From positions 1-33,945 of the forward strand of contig JABDCM010000009.1 in assembly GCA_013288105.1 (NCBI GenBank): DNA of 33,945 nucleotides, in the 5' to 3' direction. Below are positions 14,876-24,101 of this stretch, one piece after another. This stretch comes from Chlamydiota bacterium (GTDB taxonomy: Bacteria; Chlamydiota; Chlamydiia; Chlamydiales; JAAKFR01). Below the pieces are notes generated by a model. It saw nothing but the letters and a program-made list of their open reading frames with translations. It was not told the DNA's origin and searched no databases. Numbering within the stretch: the stretch's first letter is position 1; every line of letters begins with the position of its first letter. The position numbers and the translations under genes are program-made.

Positions 14876-16425
14876 TGGTAAAGGTTGTATCTGCTCAGGA
14901 GATGTCCCGTATCGAAAAGCTTGCCTATCAGGAGGGGGCGTCGGAGGAGGCTTTTATGAATGCGGCAGGGAGAGAGATTGCCCACCATCTCCTCGCTTTT
15001 CTTGGCAAAATGCATCTTAAACCTCTCATCGTTCTTTTATGTGGGAGAGGAAATAATGGGGGGGATGCTTATACCGCTGGAGCCATTTTAGTGAAAGGGG
15101 GATTTGCTGTTAAAGCATATGCCTTGAGCTCTTTTGATGAGAGCAGCGCTCTTTCAAAACTGCAGAATAAACGGTTTCAAGCCTTGGGAGGAGAGGTCCT
15201 CTATCCCCGATCTGAAGAGGAGATTTCATTCGCAAATACCCATCTGATTGTAGATGGAATTTTTGGAACAGGGTTTCATGGGGTTGCAGAGGGGTTATAT
15301 AAGGTCGCCATTCAAAAAGCCAACCATTCGCATCTACCGATTATCTCTATTGATATTCCCTCTGGAGTGACCTCTGAGGGGAGATTTGGTGGAGAAGCAA
15401 TTGTTGCGACTGAAACCCTATGTTTAGGACTTCCTAAAACAGGCTGTTTTATAGGCGAGGCGTGGAATCATACAGGAAAAATTCATCTCTTAGATTTTGG
15501 ATTAAAGCCCTCTTTTATTGCAGATGCCAGGGAGGATTTTAATCTCATTAGAGAGGAGGAGATTACACTTCCCCCTATGGTACGTACACGTCATAAATAC
15601 CAGGCTGGATATGTTGTGGGATTAGCCGGTTCTCCTGATATGCCAGGAGCCTCTCTTCTCTCGAGTTTGGCCTCTTTGCGTGCAGGTGCGGGGATTGTGC
15701 GACTTTTACATCCCAAGGGAATGGAGAGTCAGCTTGCCAATGCTCCGCTGGAACTCATCCGTCAAGGCTATGATTCTACTGAAGAGGTGTCCGTTTTGGA
15801 ACCCATTCAAAAAGCTGCAGCTTTTTTTGTGGGACCAGGTCTTGGCAGATCAGAGGCGACTGCTGCTTTTCTGCAAAAAATCATGCATCGCTACTCTAAA
15901 CCTTGTGTGATCGATGCAGATGCGCTTGCTCTTTTGAGCTCTTTTCCCCCTAAGTCTATTCTCACGCCCCACCATGGGGAGATGAACCAGCTTCTGAAAA
16001 CCAGTCAAAAACTGGAGCTCTCTCAACTGCATAAGGAGACGCAAAAATTTTCTGAGAAGCATCAGGTGATTATTGTTTTGAAGGGAGCTCCCACTTTTAT
16101 CTTTTCACCAGGCCGGGTGCCCTATCTCTCTTCTCGAGGAGATCCGGGTATGGCAACAGCGGGGAGTGGGGATGTCTTAACGGGAATCATAGCGGCTTTT
16201 TTAGCGCAAATGGGAGATCCTCTACAAGCGGCGATCTTGGCAGTATATATTCATGGATGTGCCGGGGAGAGAGCGGCTGAAGAGAAAAGCTCTTATGGAA
16301 TGGTTGCAGGGGATATTATAGAGGCTCTTCCTCATATTTTTAAAAATATGGTGCGATACCAATCGACAAAAATTCTTAAACCCTCCTCTAAAGAAGTTGT
16401 AGGGGTAAATCCAAGTTTAGTTTGA
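14875..16425 (+). CDS. nnr: Bifunctional NAD(P)HX epimerase/dehydratase
   Basis: The enzyme repairs hydrated NADH/NADPH: the N-terminal NnrE domain epimerises R- to S-NAD(P)HX and the C-terminal NnrD domain dehydrates it with ADP. Epimerase features are 'VVSAQEMSRIEKLA' (start), 'LCGRGNNGGDAYTAG' (~59-73) and 'LIVDGIFGTGFHG' (~124-136). Kinase-fold features are 'YVVGLAGSPDMPGASLLSSLASLRAGAG', 'FVGPGLGRSEAT', 'CVIDADALALLSS', 'ILTPHHGEMNQLL', 'VLKGAPTFI' and 'GDPGMATAGSGDVLTGIIAAFLAQ' with the catalytic Asp. I use ATG 14875 (516 residues), which overlaps the mreC stop, rather than the TTG one codon earlier. About 25 C-terminal residues past the normal family end overlap antisense with the neighbouring epimerase gene. 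Confidence 0.95.
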   Translation: MVKVVSAQEMSRIEKLAYQEGASEEAFMNAAGREIAHHLLAFLGKMHLKPLIVLLCGRGNNGGDAYTAGAILVKGGFAVKAYALSSFDESSALSKLQNKRFQALGGEVLYPRSEEEISFANTHLIVDGIFGTGFHGVAEGLYKVAIQKANHSHLPIISIDIPSGVTSEGRFGGEAIVATETLCLGLPKTGCFIGEAWNHTGKIHLLDFGLKPSFIADAREDFNLIREEEITLPPMVRTRHKYQAGYVVGLAGSPDMPGASLLSSLASLRAGAGIVRLLHPKGMESQLANAPLELIRQGYDSTEEVSVLEPIQKAAAFFVGPGLGRSEATAAFLQKIMHRYSKPCVIDADALALLSSFPPKSILTPHHGEMNQLLKTSQKLELSQLHKETQKFSEKHQVIIVLKGAPTFIFSPGRVPYLSSRGDPGMATAGSGDVLTGIIAAFLAQMGDPLQAAILAVYIHGCAGERAAEEKSSYGMVAGDIIEALPHIFKNMVRYQSTKILKPSSKEVVGVNPSLV

Positions 16426-17288
16426 GAATCTTGAATGTCTGCGTAGGTAATAGGCACCTCCCCTTGAGAGGGCCCTTCGAAGACTTTTTTTGCTTTTCTG
16501 CCTAATTCTTTTTCTAAAATAGAGACGAAAGTTAATAAATCCACAGGCGCATGATGGCCTAAATTGAAAATCTCATAGAGAGATTCTGTTTCAAGAGCAG
16601 CTAAAGTCCCTTGAACAATATCGTCAATATAGGTGAAATCCCGTTTCATTTTCCCCTCGTTAAAAAGAGTAATAGGGGTTCCCTCTAAAATGGCTTTGGT
16701 AAAAGAAAAATAGGCCATATCAGGGCGTCCCCAAGGACCATAGACGGTAAAATAACGTAATCCTACAGAACGAATTCCATAGAGATGACTGTAACTGAAA
16801 GCCATTAACTCATTGGCTTTTTTAGTTGCCGCATAGAGATTTGCAGGTTTATCTGTTCGATCTTTTACTGAGAAGGGGATGGTTTCATTGAGCCCATACA
16901 CTGATGAGGAGGAGGCGTAGACAAGCTTAATGGAGGGGTATTTTCTTAAAGTTTCTAAAAGAGCAAGAAAACCTTGTAAGTTACTCTCCATATAGGCTTC
17001 TGGATGGCTTCTGGCATAGCGTACACCTGCCTGAGCTGCTAAATGGAGAACATGGGTAAAGGGATGCTTTTCAAAAAGTGAGCTGAGCTGAGCGCGGTCA
17101 TTGAGATCTCCTCGGATGACCTCTACTCCCGCTTTTTGTAGAAGAGCTGCTCGAGCCTCCTTAAGAGCGGGCATATAATAGGAGTTGAAATTATCAAGTC
17201 CTACCACCCTATCTCCTCGTTGTATGAGACGAAGAGAGGCATGAAATCCGATAAAGCCAGCTGCCCCTGTGACCAGAATAGTTTTCAT
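16332..17288 (-). CDS. UDP-glucuronate 4-epimerase (GalE/CapI-type SDR)
   Basis: The 318-residue extended SDR has an NAD-binding '[16 protein letters not shown]' at the N-terminus, '[23 protein letters not shown]' (~82-104), a catalytic Ser/Tyr/Lys set in 'YASSSSVYG' and '[14 protein letters not shown]' (Tyr ~148, Lys ~152), and '[16 protein letters not shown]' (~174-189). The 'AGVRYS.-NP' and '[13 protein letters not shown]' blocks are characteristic of UDP-glucuronate 4-epimerases (CapI/WbpP-like), giving UDP-galacturonate. I choose ATG 17288 with GGAGG upstream; the longer frame back to 17372 lies inside the preceding gene. It overlaps the decarboxylase stop by 4 bases (ATGA). Its last 31 codons overlap the nnr 3' end on the opposite strand. 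Confidence 0.88.
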   Translation of the reverse strand: MKTILVTGAAGFIGFHASLRLIQRGDRVVGLDNFNSYYMPALKEARAALLQKAGVEVIRGDLNDRAQLSSLFEKHPFTHVLHLAAQAGVRYARSHPEAYMESNLQGFLALLETLRKYPSIKLVYASSSSVYGLNETIPFSVKDRTDKPANLYAATKKANELMAFSYSHLYGIRSVGLRYFTVYGPWGRPDMAYFSFTKAILEGTPITLFNEGKMKRDFTYIDDIVQGTLAALETESLYEIFNLGHHAPVDLLTFVSILEKELGRKAKKVFEGPSQGEVPITYADIQDSQTKLGFTPTTSLEEGLRIFVDWYRTIFLKI

Positions 17289-18241
17289 CTTTTTACCTCC
17301 ACCACCTGCTGATTTTTGAAGTAGGCAATCGTTGCTTGTAATCCCTCCTCTAAACTGATGGTAGGCTCCCATTTGAGCAGCTTTTTTGCACGCTCAATAT
17401 CGGGCTGTCTTTTGCGCGGATCATCACTTGGGAGCGCCTTTGTAATGAGTATGGAGGGGGATTTTGTAAGCTTTAAGATAGTCTGTGCTAAATCCAGAAC
17501 AGTCACCTCACGTGGATTTCCTAAATTGAGGGGGCCGTCAATTACATCTGGATACTCCATCAGACGAATAAATCCCTCAATCAGGTCGGATACAAAACAA
17601 AAAGAGCGTGTCTGCTCTCCAGAACCATATAAAGTGAGGGGTTGATGATGGAGGGCTTGCACAATAAAATTGGAAACAACTCTCCCATCATGAGGATGCA
17701 TACGAGGGCCATAGGTATTGAAAATGCGTGCCACTCTTATTTTAACCTGATATTGTCTTTGATAGTCGAAGAAAAGTGTTTCTGCGCATCTTTTTCCCTC
17801 ATCATAACAGGCGCGGATACCGATAGGGTTTACATGGCCCCAATAACTTTCTGTCTGAGGATGGAGGAGAGGATCCCCATACACTTCACTTGTAGAGGCT
17901 TGAAAGATGGGAATCTGCAGTTGTCTTGCCAGCTCCAGAACTGTGAGTGCGCCTAAGATATTTGTTTTAGTCGTTTGAGTGGGATTACTTTGATAATGAA
18001 TAGGGGAGGCGGGACAGGCGAGATTATAGATCTCATCGACCTCGACAAAGAGGGGGTTGCAGATATCATGATGGAGAAACGAGAAGCGAGGGTCTTCTTT
18101 TAGGTGGGCAATGTTTTGATCAGATCCTGTATAAAAGTTATCTACGCAGAGGACCTCATGATTGCGTTGAAGAAGCGCGTCACATAGGTGAGAGCCCAAA
18201 AAACCAGCTCCCCCGGTCACGAGAATTTTTTTAGATTTCAC
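17285..18241 (-). CDS. UDP-glucuronate decarboxylase (UDP-xylose synthase)
   Basis: The 318-residue extended SDR has '[20 protein letters not shown]' for NAD binding, '[15 protein letters not shown]', and '[20 protein letters not shown]' (~71-90). The most diagnostic block is '[20 protein letters not shown]' (~144-163), the Tyr/Lys catalytic motif peculiar to UDP-xylose synthases, followed by '[21 protein letters not shown]'. The enzyme converts UDP-GlcA to UDP-xylose through a 4-keto intermediate. It is the first gene of a two-gene minus-strand operon with the 4-epimerase, and both compete for UDP-GlcA, which the UDP-glucose dehydrogenase encoded at 25753 would supply. Length and motifs are complete. 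Confidence 0.92.
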   Translation of the reverse strand: MKSKKILVTGGAGFLGSHLCDALLQRNHEVLCVDNFYTGSDQNIAHLKEDPRFSFLHHDICNPLFVEVDEIYNLACPASPIHYQSNPTQTTKTNILGALTVLELARQLQIPIFQASTSEVYGDPLLHPQTESYWGHVNPIGIRACYDEGKRCAETLFFDYQRQYQVKIRVARIFNTYGPRMHPHDGRVVSNFIVQALHHQPLTLYGSGEQTRSFCFVSDLIEGFIRLMEYPDVIDGPLNLGNPREVTVLDLAQTILKLTKSPSILITKALPSDDPRKRQPDIERAKKLLKWEPTISLEEGLQATIAYFKNQQVVEVKR

Positions 18242-18359
18242 ACTAGTGCCTTTGATTTTCTATTCATTATAGGAACGGTCACTTTTTAACGAACCAAAAG
18301 AAAGTTTCCATAAATATAAAATTTTTGTTAAGTTCCTTAGAAAAAAAATTGATAGGTTC

Positions 18360-21300
18360 ATGTACCTTCTTTTTCTTCTCCTTCTTATGGGATCTATGTG
18401 GGGGAAAGACCCTCCCCCTCCCCCTTCTTCTTTCGCTAGCAAGCCCCCTCCGGGAGTTCCCGTAATTGACCGGAGAGAAAATTTCCCCGTTACCTCCCAT
18501 TTTCAGTTAACTCCCAGAGTAAATGTCATCACAGGAGAAAATTTGGAAGAGGAGCAGGACCTTGTCATCGCAGGATCAGATCCCCTTTCATTAAGAAGGT
18601 TTTATGGACATCAAGTTCCCTATTATCCCTATTATTCTCAATGGCGTTTTAATCCTGAACACTTTTGCACAGCCAATTTTTCATGGGGGGAGCAAGAATA
18701 TTATGTTTCTGTAGGAGAAAGAGATGGGAGCGTTCATTCTTATAAAAAATATGAGCCTCATCTCAGTCGTTTTAGTGCGTATCACGGAAGTTTTGGAAGT
18801 TTTGTCCACCTATTGCCCAATGGGGGTTACCATCCGCTGAATACACGTATCCATTTTCGCAGCGTTCCAAGCGGTTGGCAAAGCAGTTGGGAGGGGGAGA
18901 TCACACAGGGGGATGGGACGCAAAAATCTTTTAAGACCATGGCATATGTATGGACCTACTATTTAAAGCCACCTCACAATGGGGGGCCTTCTGAGGCTAG
19001 AGGTCGCAGAGGGGAGGGGTGGATCAGCCCCAATGTGTGGACCCCCTATCAGCTTCCTCTTGTTGAAGAGAGAAAGCCCAATGGAAATAGGATCGTCTAT
19101 AAATATGACTCTCTAAATGGTCAAGCACGCTACCCTGTCTATTATCTCCCTACGGAGATGATTGCTTATAATGCAACGAAGACAAAAGTGATGGGTTCTC
19201 TTCGCTTCCGATACAACTCGACATTAAGAACAAAAAACTTTGAAGTTGAGGGAAGCGATCAGAGGAAAGTGGTTTTTACAGTTAAGTCGGGGGAGATAGA
19301 GGGTCACTATATCTCCTCTGTAAGCGGTCCTTGCAACCCTTATACAGAATATAACCCCACAAAGCCTTGTAAAAGATATTGGGGCCCTCGTCTACAAGAG
19401 ATTGTGCATCCCGAGGGAAGAACCCTTTTTACAGAATATGACATCCATAACAAGGTAAAGACTCAATATGCTCATGTAGGCCCTCCAGGCAGAGAATTTG
19501 TTCCTATTGCGCAGTATAACTATCTGAACAATCAGACAGAGGTGATGGATGCGGAGGGCAATAAGCTAGTCTATTTTTATGATGAGAATAAAAGATTTAC
19601 CAAAATCATCTCTTACGACAAAAGCGAACTGGTACGTGTTGACCATTATGCCTGGGATTTTGGAACAGGGAATCTGATTTCCAAAGAGAGTCGAGATGGA
19701 CACAATCATCTTTTATTCAGAGAGGAACATGAGTATGATTCTCGTCAAAATGTGATTGTAGAAAGACGAAAAGATGAGAAGGAGAGTACAACTCTCTACA
19801 GAAAATTTTCGGAAGATGGATTCAATCTTCTTCTCGAAGAGTGGGATGATTTTGGTAAAAAAATAAGATATGTTTATCTTCCCAATACCAATTTACTTAC
19901 AGCAGAGTTTCAAGAGGTAGGGGGGCAGATTCGGAAGAGAAAATTTCATTTCTATGATGATTGTGCCATCTGTTTAAAAACGATTGTAGATGATGGTGTG
20001 AGTGAAAATCCTCAAGATCTTTTTCAGGTGACTTATAGACGGATCACAGAGGTACAACCCCGTTATACGCTCCCCTGTTTTGGTCTTGCAGAAGAGGTGA
20101 GGGAAAAGACGATAGATGCAAGAGGCAATGAGCTTCTTTTATCTATGGTGCGTTATCGCTATACCCCTTTTGGAGCTGTCTTGCAAGAGGATCATTATGA
20201 TGCAACAGCTACCTATAGATATTCCATTTTTTATGAGTATGACCATCGAGAAAGGGTCATTGCAAAGATAGACTCCTCGGGGAAGAGAACCAGCTTTACC
20301 TACGATGCAAATAATAATCTTTTAACGGCTGTGGGGCCTCGGGAAGATAAATGGCAAGCGTGGACATATGATTTAGCCAACAGACCCATCAAGATGCAAG
20401 ATGACAATGGAATCACAAAAAAACGGGCATATGACAAGTTAGGGAGGGTGGTTGCTTCGTGGGACGAGGCGGGATTTCAGACACAGTATGTATATAATGC
20501 TGCAGGAAATTTATTAGAGACCCTTTATGCAGATGGGACGCGAGAGAGAAAGGAGTATGATGCTTTAGGGAATATTGTGAAAGAGGTGGATGGGGAGGGT
20601 TATGTCACTACGAGAAGATATAACTTTAGAGGTCAAGTGACCTCTATCAACTATCCTGATGGGGGAGAGGAATCTTTTACCTATCGAGGAGACGGGAAAC
20701 TCCTGCAGCATACAGATAAAAATGGAGCGCTGAGACGCCATGTGTATGATGCTTTTGGTAATTGCATTCAGGAGCAGGTCTGTAGCATGCGTGGGGAGGT
20801 ACTCAAAGAGACAACAGCTCTTTATTCACCATTTACCCTCCTCTCTACAACAGACCCAGAAGGCGTTGAAACGCACTATAGCTATGATTATGCAGGAAGA
20901 AAAATAGCGATGAGTGTAGGAGGAAAAAAGACACTTTATACCTATGACAGTTTGGGGAGGGTCTCCTCCGTGCAGATGGGAGAGAGGATAGAAAAGAGAG
21001 AATATGATCTGCTCGATCATCTGATTGAAAAAAGGGGAGAATCGCTTTCAGGAGAGGTTTTAGAGCAGCAAAATTATAGTTACGATGCTTTAGGGAATCA
21101 GACTGAGGTAAGAAATTCAAAAGGGGTTTTTGAGACGCGCTATAATACATTAGGGCAGCCTATTTTGATAAAAGATCCCCTTGGGAATAGTAGGAGGGTA
21201 GATTATACCTATCAACAACAGTTGATTAAAACGGAGACCTTTCCCAAAGGGGTACAAAAGGTCACCTATTATGATTGTCGGGGAAGAGAAAGTGCTCTTG

Positions 21301-23528
21301 TTTGGAAGAACAAGGAGGGGGCTTGTATACATAAAAAGCGCTATTGTTTTGATGGGAGAGGCAATGTGACGCAGTCAATAGAGGAGATTTTTGAGGGAAC
21401 GAGTTATCAAAAAGAGAGTAAGAATGTATGGAGTTATGGGCCCTGTGATCAGGTATTGAAATTTGTAGAGTGTGATTCTAGGGAGATAGGATATGCGTAT
21501 GATGAGAGGGGAAGATTAAAGAGGATTAAGAAGGCGGATGGGGTCTCTATCCATTATGAATATGATACGTGTGGAAGATTGATCCACTATTTTTCTAAAG
21601 ATTTTGATTATGTTTATACCTACGATGGATGTGATCGGATAGTGAGTGTAGTGGATGCAGTTTCCAAGACGGTGACGCTGCGTGTTTATGACTCCTTGGG
21701 CAATGTATTGAGGGAGAAGTTAGGGAATGGTCTAACCCTACAAAATAGATATGATGAGCAGGGCAAACGGGTGGAGTGTGTGCTTCCGGACAGCACATCC
21801 ATATATTATGCTTATCAGGATGAAAGATTGTATCAGGTGAGGAGGAAGAACTATTCTCACACTTATGCGGAGAGGGATTTTGAGGGAAAAGTGACCAGTT
21901 TAGTTTTACCTGGGGGGTTGGGGGCGGCTTATATTGAGAGGGATGCTCTTTCCCGGTGGCAGAAGTTTACCTCTTCGTTTTACACGGCATTATTTCCTGA
22001 AGAGAGCTATGATGCGCATGGAAATTTATGTTCTTATACCTATGTGGATCTGTTAGGTAGTGACAAGCTGCAGTTTACCTATGATGATTTCGATCAATTG
22101 ACCTCTGAGAAGGGGCATACCTATGTTTATGATTCTTACCATAATCGGCTGAAGAGAGATGAGGTGAGGCTCTCTTTGAATGCACAGCATCAGGTAGTAT
22201 CTGGGGGGAGAGAATATGATAAGAATGGGAATTTAGTTAAGGAAGAGGGGAGGAGTTATAGATATGATTCACAAGACAGGCTGATAGAGGTTTGTATAGG
22301 GAAGCTTGTGATAGCATATACATATGACCCCTTTCACAGACGTCTTACGAAGGAGTGTAATAAGAGGAGGGAGTCTTTTATTTGGGATGGTCAGAATGAG
22401 ATTGGATTAAGTAATGAGAAGGGGAAGATAGAGCAGCTGAGGGTTTTGGGAGAGAGTTTAGGGGCTGAGATAGGGGCGGCGGTTCTTTTTGAGTTAGAGG
22501 GAAGGGAGTATGTTCCTGTGCATGATTATAGGGGCTCTTTAGTAACGCTTGTGGAATTGGGGAGGGGAAGGGGAGTAGAGGTGTACCGGTATACAGCGTT
22601 TGGGGAGGCTGTTGTGGCGGGCAAGCGTGCTCCCTGGAGATTTTCGAGTAAAAGATATGAGGAGGAGACGAGGTTTTATTATTTTGGGCGTAGATATTAT
22701 GATCCTGGATTGGGTCGATGGATAACGCTTGATCCGCAGGGGCTTAAGGATGGGGTTAATCGTTATGCTTATGTTAAGAACAATCCACTGACCTATTTTG
22801 ATTTATATGGGTTGAGGAGGGAGGCGAATCCTCATTCTAGGGAGAGTAGGGAGGGGGGGTGTCAGCATGATTTTTCTCATTTTGAGGATCGGTATAGGAA
22901 TAAGAGTTATTCCATGGATTTTCCGGGGAGGGCTGATATAAAGAATTTAGGGACGGGATTTTGTAATGGGATGTACACAGAAGAGCAGATAGCAAAAATG
23001 CAAGCAGATCATATTATGAAGCTTACGGATGAACATAAGCTTCGATTTACCTATAATGCGACTCATGGGCCTGTCACAGATATTGTAGAATGTATACTGA
23101 ACTTATATTTACATAAATTGACACCTCCTGCTCTTGAGTTAATGAGGAATTGGAATGAGTTTTTCACAAAGAACCCTGAGGGGTATTATTTACAATATGC
23201 ATTTAGTCAGGGGGGAATTCTTGTAAGAAATGCATTGAGGCATACTCCAGAGCATATAAGCAATAGAATTATGGTTGTGGCGATTGCCTCAGCGGCTTAT
23301 ATTCACAAAGACCTCTGTTTAGAGGTCAGACATTATGTGAGTCCGGGAGATATTGTGCCTAAGCTGGATTGGGTTGGGAAAACGGCTTGTGCGGACACTA
23401 CTTTTTATTTAAATTCTCATGAGAATCCCTCTTTAAAAGACCATTGTTTGATGAATCCTATTTATGACGATCCGATAAGAGATTCTTTTGAACATTTTAT
23501 AAAAAACTATGGTGAAGAGAAGAGATGA
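18360..23528 (+). CDS. Large secreted RHS/YD-repeat protein with a hydrolase-like C-terminal tail
   Basis: The 1722-residue protein starts with a Sec-type signal ('MYLLFLLLLMGSMWG') and a proline-rich stretch ('KDPPPPPSSFASKPPPG'). An RHS N-terminal segment with 'GSDPLSLRRFYGHQ' (~72-85) comes next. From about 350 to 1400 there are many YD repeats of the type 'YDxxGRLxxxxxxxGxxxxYxY', forming the family's hollow shell. The conserved core 'FYYFGRRYYDPGLGRWITLDPQGL' with 'NRYAYVKNNPLTYFDLYG' ends at residue 1485. The 237-residue tail is the variable effector region and looks like an alpha/beta-hydrolase: 'THG' (1568-1570), 'YAFSQGGILVRNAL' with Ser 1616, 'PGDIVP' with Asp 1664 and His 1712. It resembles chlamydial proteins I loosely remember as DUF687. 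The stop overlaps the next gene's ATG. Confidence 0.9.
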   Translation: MYLLFLLLLMGSMWGKDPPPPPSSFASKPPPGVPVIDRRENFPVTSHFQLTPRVNVITGENLEEEQDLVIAGSDPLSLRRFYGHQVPYYPYYSQWRFNPEHFCTANFSWGEQEYYVSVGERDGSVHSYKKYEPHLSRFSAYHGSFGSFVHLLPNGGYHPLNTRIHFRSVPSGWQSSWEGEITQGDGTQKSFKTMAYVWTYYLKPPHNGGPSEARGRRGEGWISPNVWTPYQLPLVEERKPNGNRIVYKYDSLNGQARYPVYYLPTEMIAYNATKTKVMGSLRFRYNSTLRTKNFEVEGSDQRKVVFTVKSGEIEGHYISSVSGPCNPYTEYNPTKPCKRYWGPRLQEIVHPEGRTLFTEYDIHNKVKTQYAHVGPPGREFVPIAQYNYLNNQTEVMDAEGNKLVYFYDENKRFTKIISYDKSELVRVDHYAWDFGTGNLISKESRDGHNHLLFREEHEYDSRQNVIVERRKDEKESTTLYRKFSEDGFNLLLEEWDDFGKKIRYVYLPNTNLLTAEFQEVGGQIRKRKFHFYDDCAICLKTIVDDGVSENPQDLFQVTYRRITEVQPRYTLPCFGLAEEVREKTIDARGNELLLSMVRYRYTPFGAVLQEDHYDATATYRYSIFYEYDHRERVIAKIDSSGKRTSFTYDANNNLLTAVGPREDKWQAWTYDLANRPIKMQDDNGITKKRAYDKLGRVVASWDEAGFQTQYVYNAAGNLLETLYADGTRERKEYDALGNIVKEVDGEGYVTTRRYNFRGQVTSINYPDGGEESFTYRGDGKLLQHTDKNGALRRHVYDAFGNCIQEQVCSMRGEVLKETTALYSPFTLLSTTDPEGVETHYSYDYAGRKIAMSVGGKKTLYTYDSLGRVSSVQMGERIEKREYDLLDHLIEKRGESLSGEVLEQQNYSYDALGNQTEVRNSKGVFETRYNTLGQPILIKDPLGNSRRVDYTYQQQLIKTETFPKGVQKVTYYDCRGRESALVWKNKEGACIHKKRYCFDGRGNVTQSIEEIFEGTSYQKESKNVWSYGPCDQVLKFVECDSREIGYAYDERGRLKRIKKADGVSIHYEYDTCGRLIHYFSKDFDYVYTYDGCDRIVSVVDAVSKTVTLRVYDSLGNVLREKLGNGLTLQNRYDEQGKRVECVLPDSTSIYYAYQDERLYQVRRKNYSHTYAERDFEGKVTSLVLPGGLGAAYIERDALSRWQKFTSSFYTALFPEESYDAHGNLCSYTYVDLLGSDKLQFTYDDFDQLTSEKGHTYVYDSYHNRLKRDEVRLSLNAQHQVVSGGREYDKNGNLVKEEGRSYRYDSQDRLIEVCIGKLVIAYTYDPFHRRLTKECNKRRESFIWDGQNEIGLSNEKGKIEQLRVLGESLGAEIGAAVLFELEGREYVPVHDYRGSLVTLVELGRGRGVEVYRYTAFGEAVVAGKRAPWRFSSKRYEEETRFYYFGRRYYDPGLGRWITLDPQGLKDGVNRYAYVKNNPLTYFDLYGLRREANPHSRESREGGCQHDFSHFEDRYRNKSYSMDFPGRADIKNLGTGFCNGMYTEEQIAKMQADHIMKLTDEHKLRFTYNATHGPVTDIVECILNLYLHKLTPPALELMRNWNEFFTKNPEGYYLQYAFSQGGILVRNALRHTPEHISNRIMVVAIASAAYIHKDLCLEVRHYVSPGDIVPKLDWVGKTACADTTFYLNSHENPSLKDHCLMNPIYDDPIRDSFEHFIKNYGEEKR

Positions 23529-24101
23529 AAAAACTATTTATTTTTCTGCTGATTTTTTTTGCTATCACCTCATTTAGAAGACAGACATGTCCTACAGATG
23601 ATAAACATGCTTACCGTTTGATGAGACAATTTGCCAAAGAACAGAAAAAAAAATGGATTGTATGCCTTTGGCACAGGCTTAGCAGAAGAGAAATCAGGGC
23701 CAAAGAAGGGAAAATTGAGAAGTATCTCTCTTTCTTTCTTAACTAATCAGCTTTTGACCGTTGAATCAGCAAGAGAGTTGGTCATCCCGCTTATGCAAGA
23801 ATTTCTAGATTTTTTAAATGATCATGAGGATTTTAAGAAATGCGTTAAAGAATGGCCTCTTACTGAAGAGTCTATATGTATTAGCATACGTGGTGCTAAG
23901 ATAGAAGATGTGCATGGAGAATATGTACGTTCAGTTATGGGAGGACAGGGAAGCATTTGGTATTTTTCTTTTGTTTCTTCCCCGTGGTGTTTACATCGAG
24001 AGACGTTTGAGGAGGCAGTTAATATTCTTCAACATAATCCTAATCATACAAAACACTCTATCAAAGAAAAGGCTATATTTCTAAAAGGCAGGGAGATCTA
24101 A
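23525..24101 (+). pseudogene. Small exported protein split by a poly-A frameshift; candidate RHS partner
   Basis: Two overlapping frames make one plausible protein. The first (from ATG 23525) gives a signal peptide ('MKKLFIFLLIFFAITSF') and 'KHAYRLMRQFAKEQKK', then meets nine consecutive A at 23645-23653 and ends at 23746 in unrelated sequence. The second frame (open 23631-24101) continues sensibly after the A-tract: 'NGLYAFGTGLAEEKSG', 'LRSISLSFLTNQLLTVESAR', 'FLDFLNDHEDFKKC'. Skipping one A joins them into about 191 residues. It may be a real pseudogene, a sequencing error, or a gene rescued by slippage on the A-tract. Its start overlaps the RHS stop (ATGA) and its end overlaps the next start. 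Position and signal suggest an immunity or accessory protein. The joined sequence recalls a family of small exported chlamydial proteins, not identified with certainty. Confidence 0.65.

Noticed and set aside
18242-18359. Promoter or attachment site upstream of the RHS gene
   Set aside because: The 118-base AT-rich gap has a GGAAC...GTTCC-type partial dyad, but no convincing promoter boxes, tRNA end or direct repeat marking an integration border.
20826-21798. Several minus-strand open frames opposite the RHS gene
   Set aside because: They are a by-product of the repetitive YD-coding sequence; no ribosome sites or recognisable proteins.
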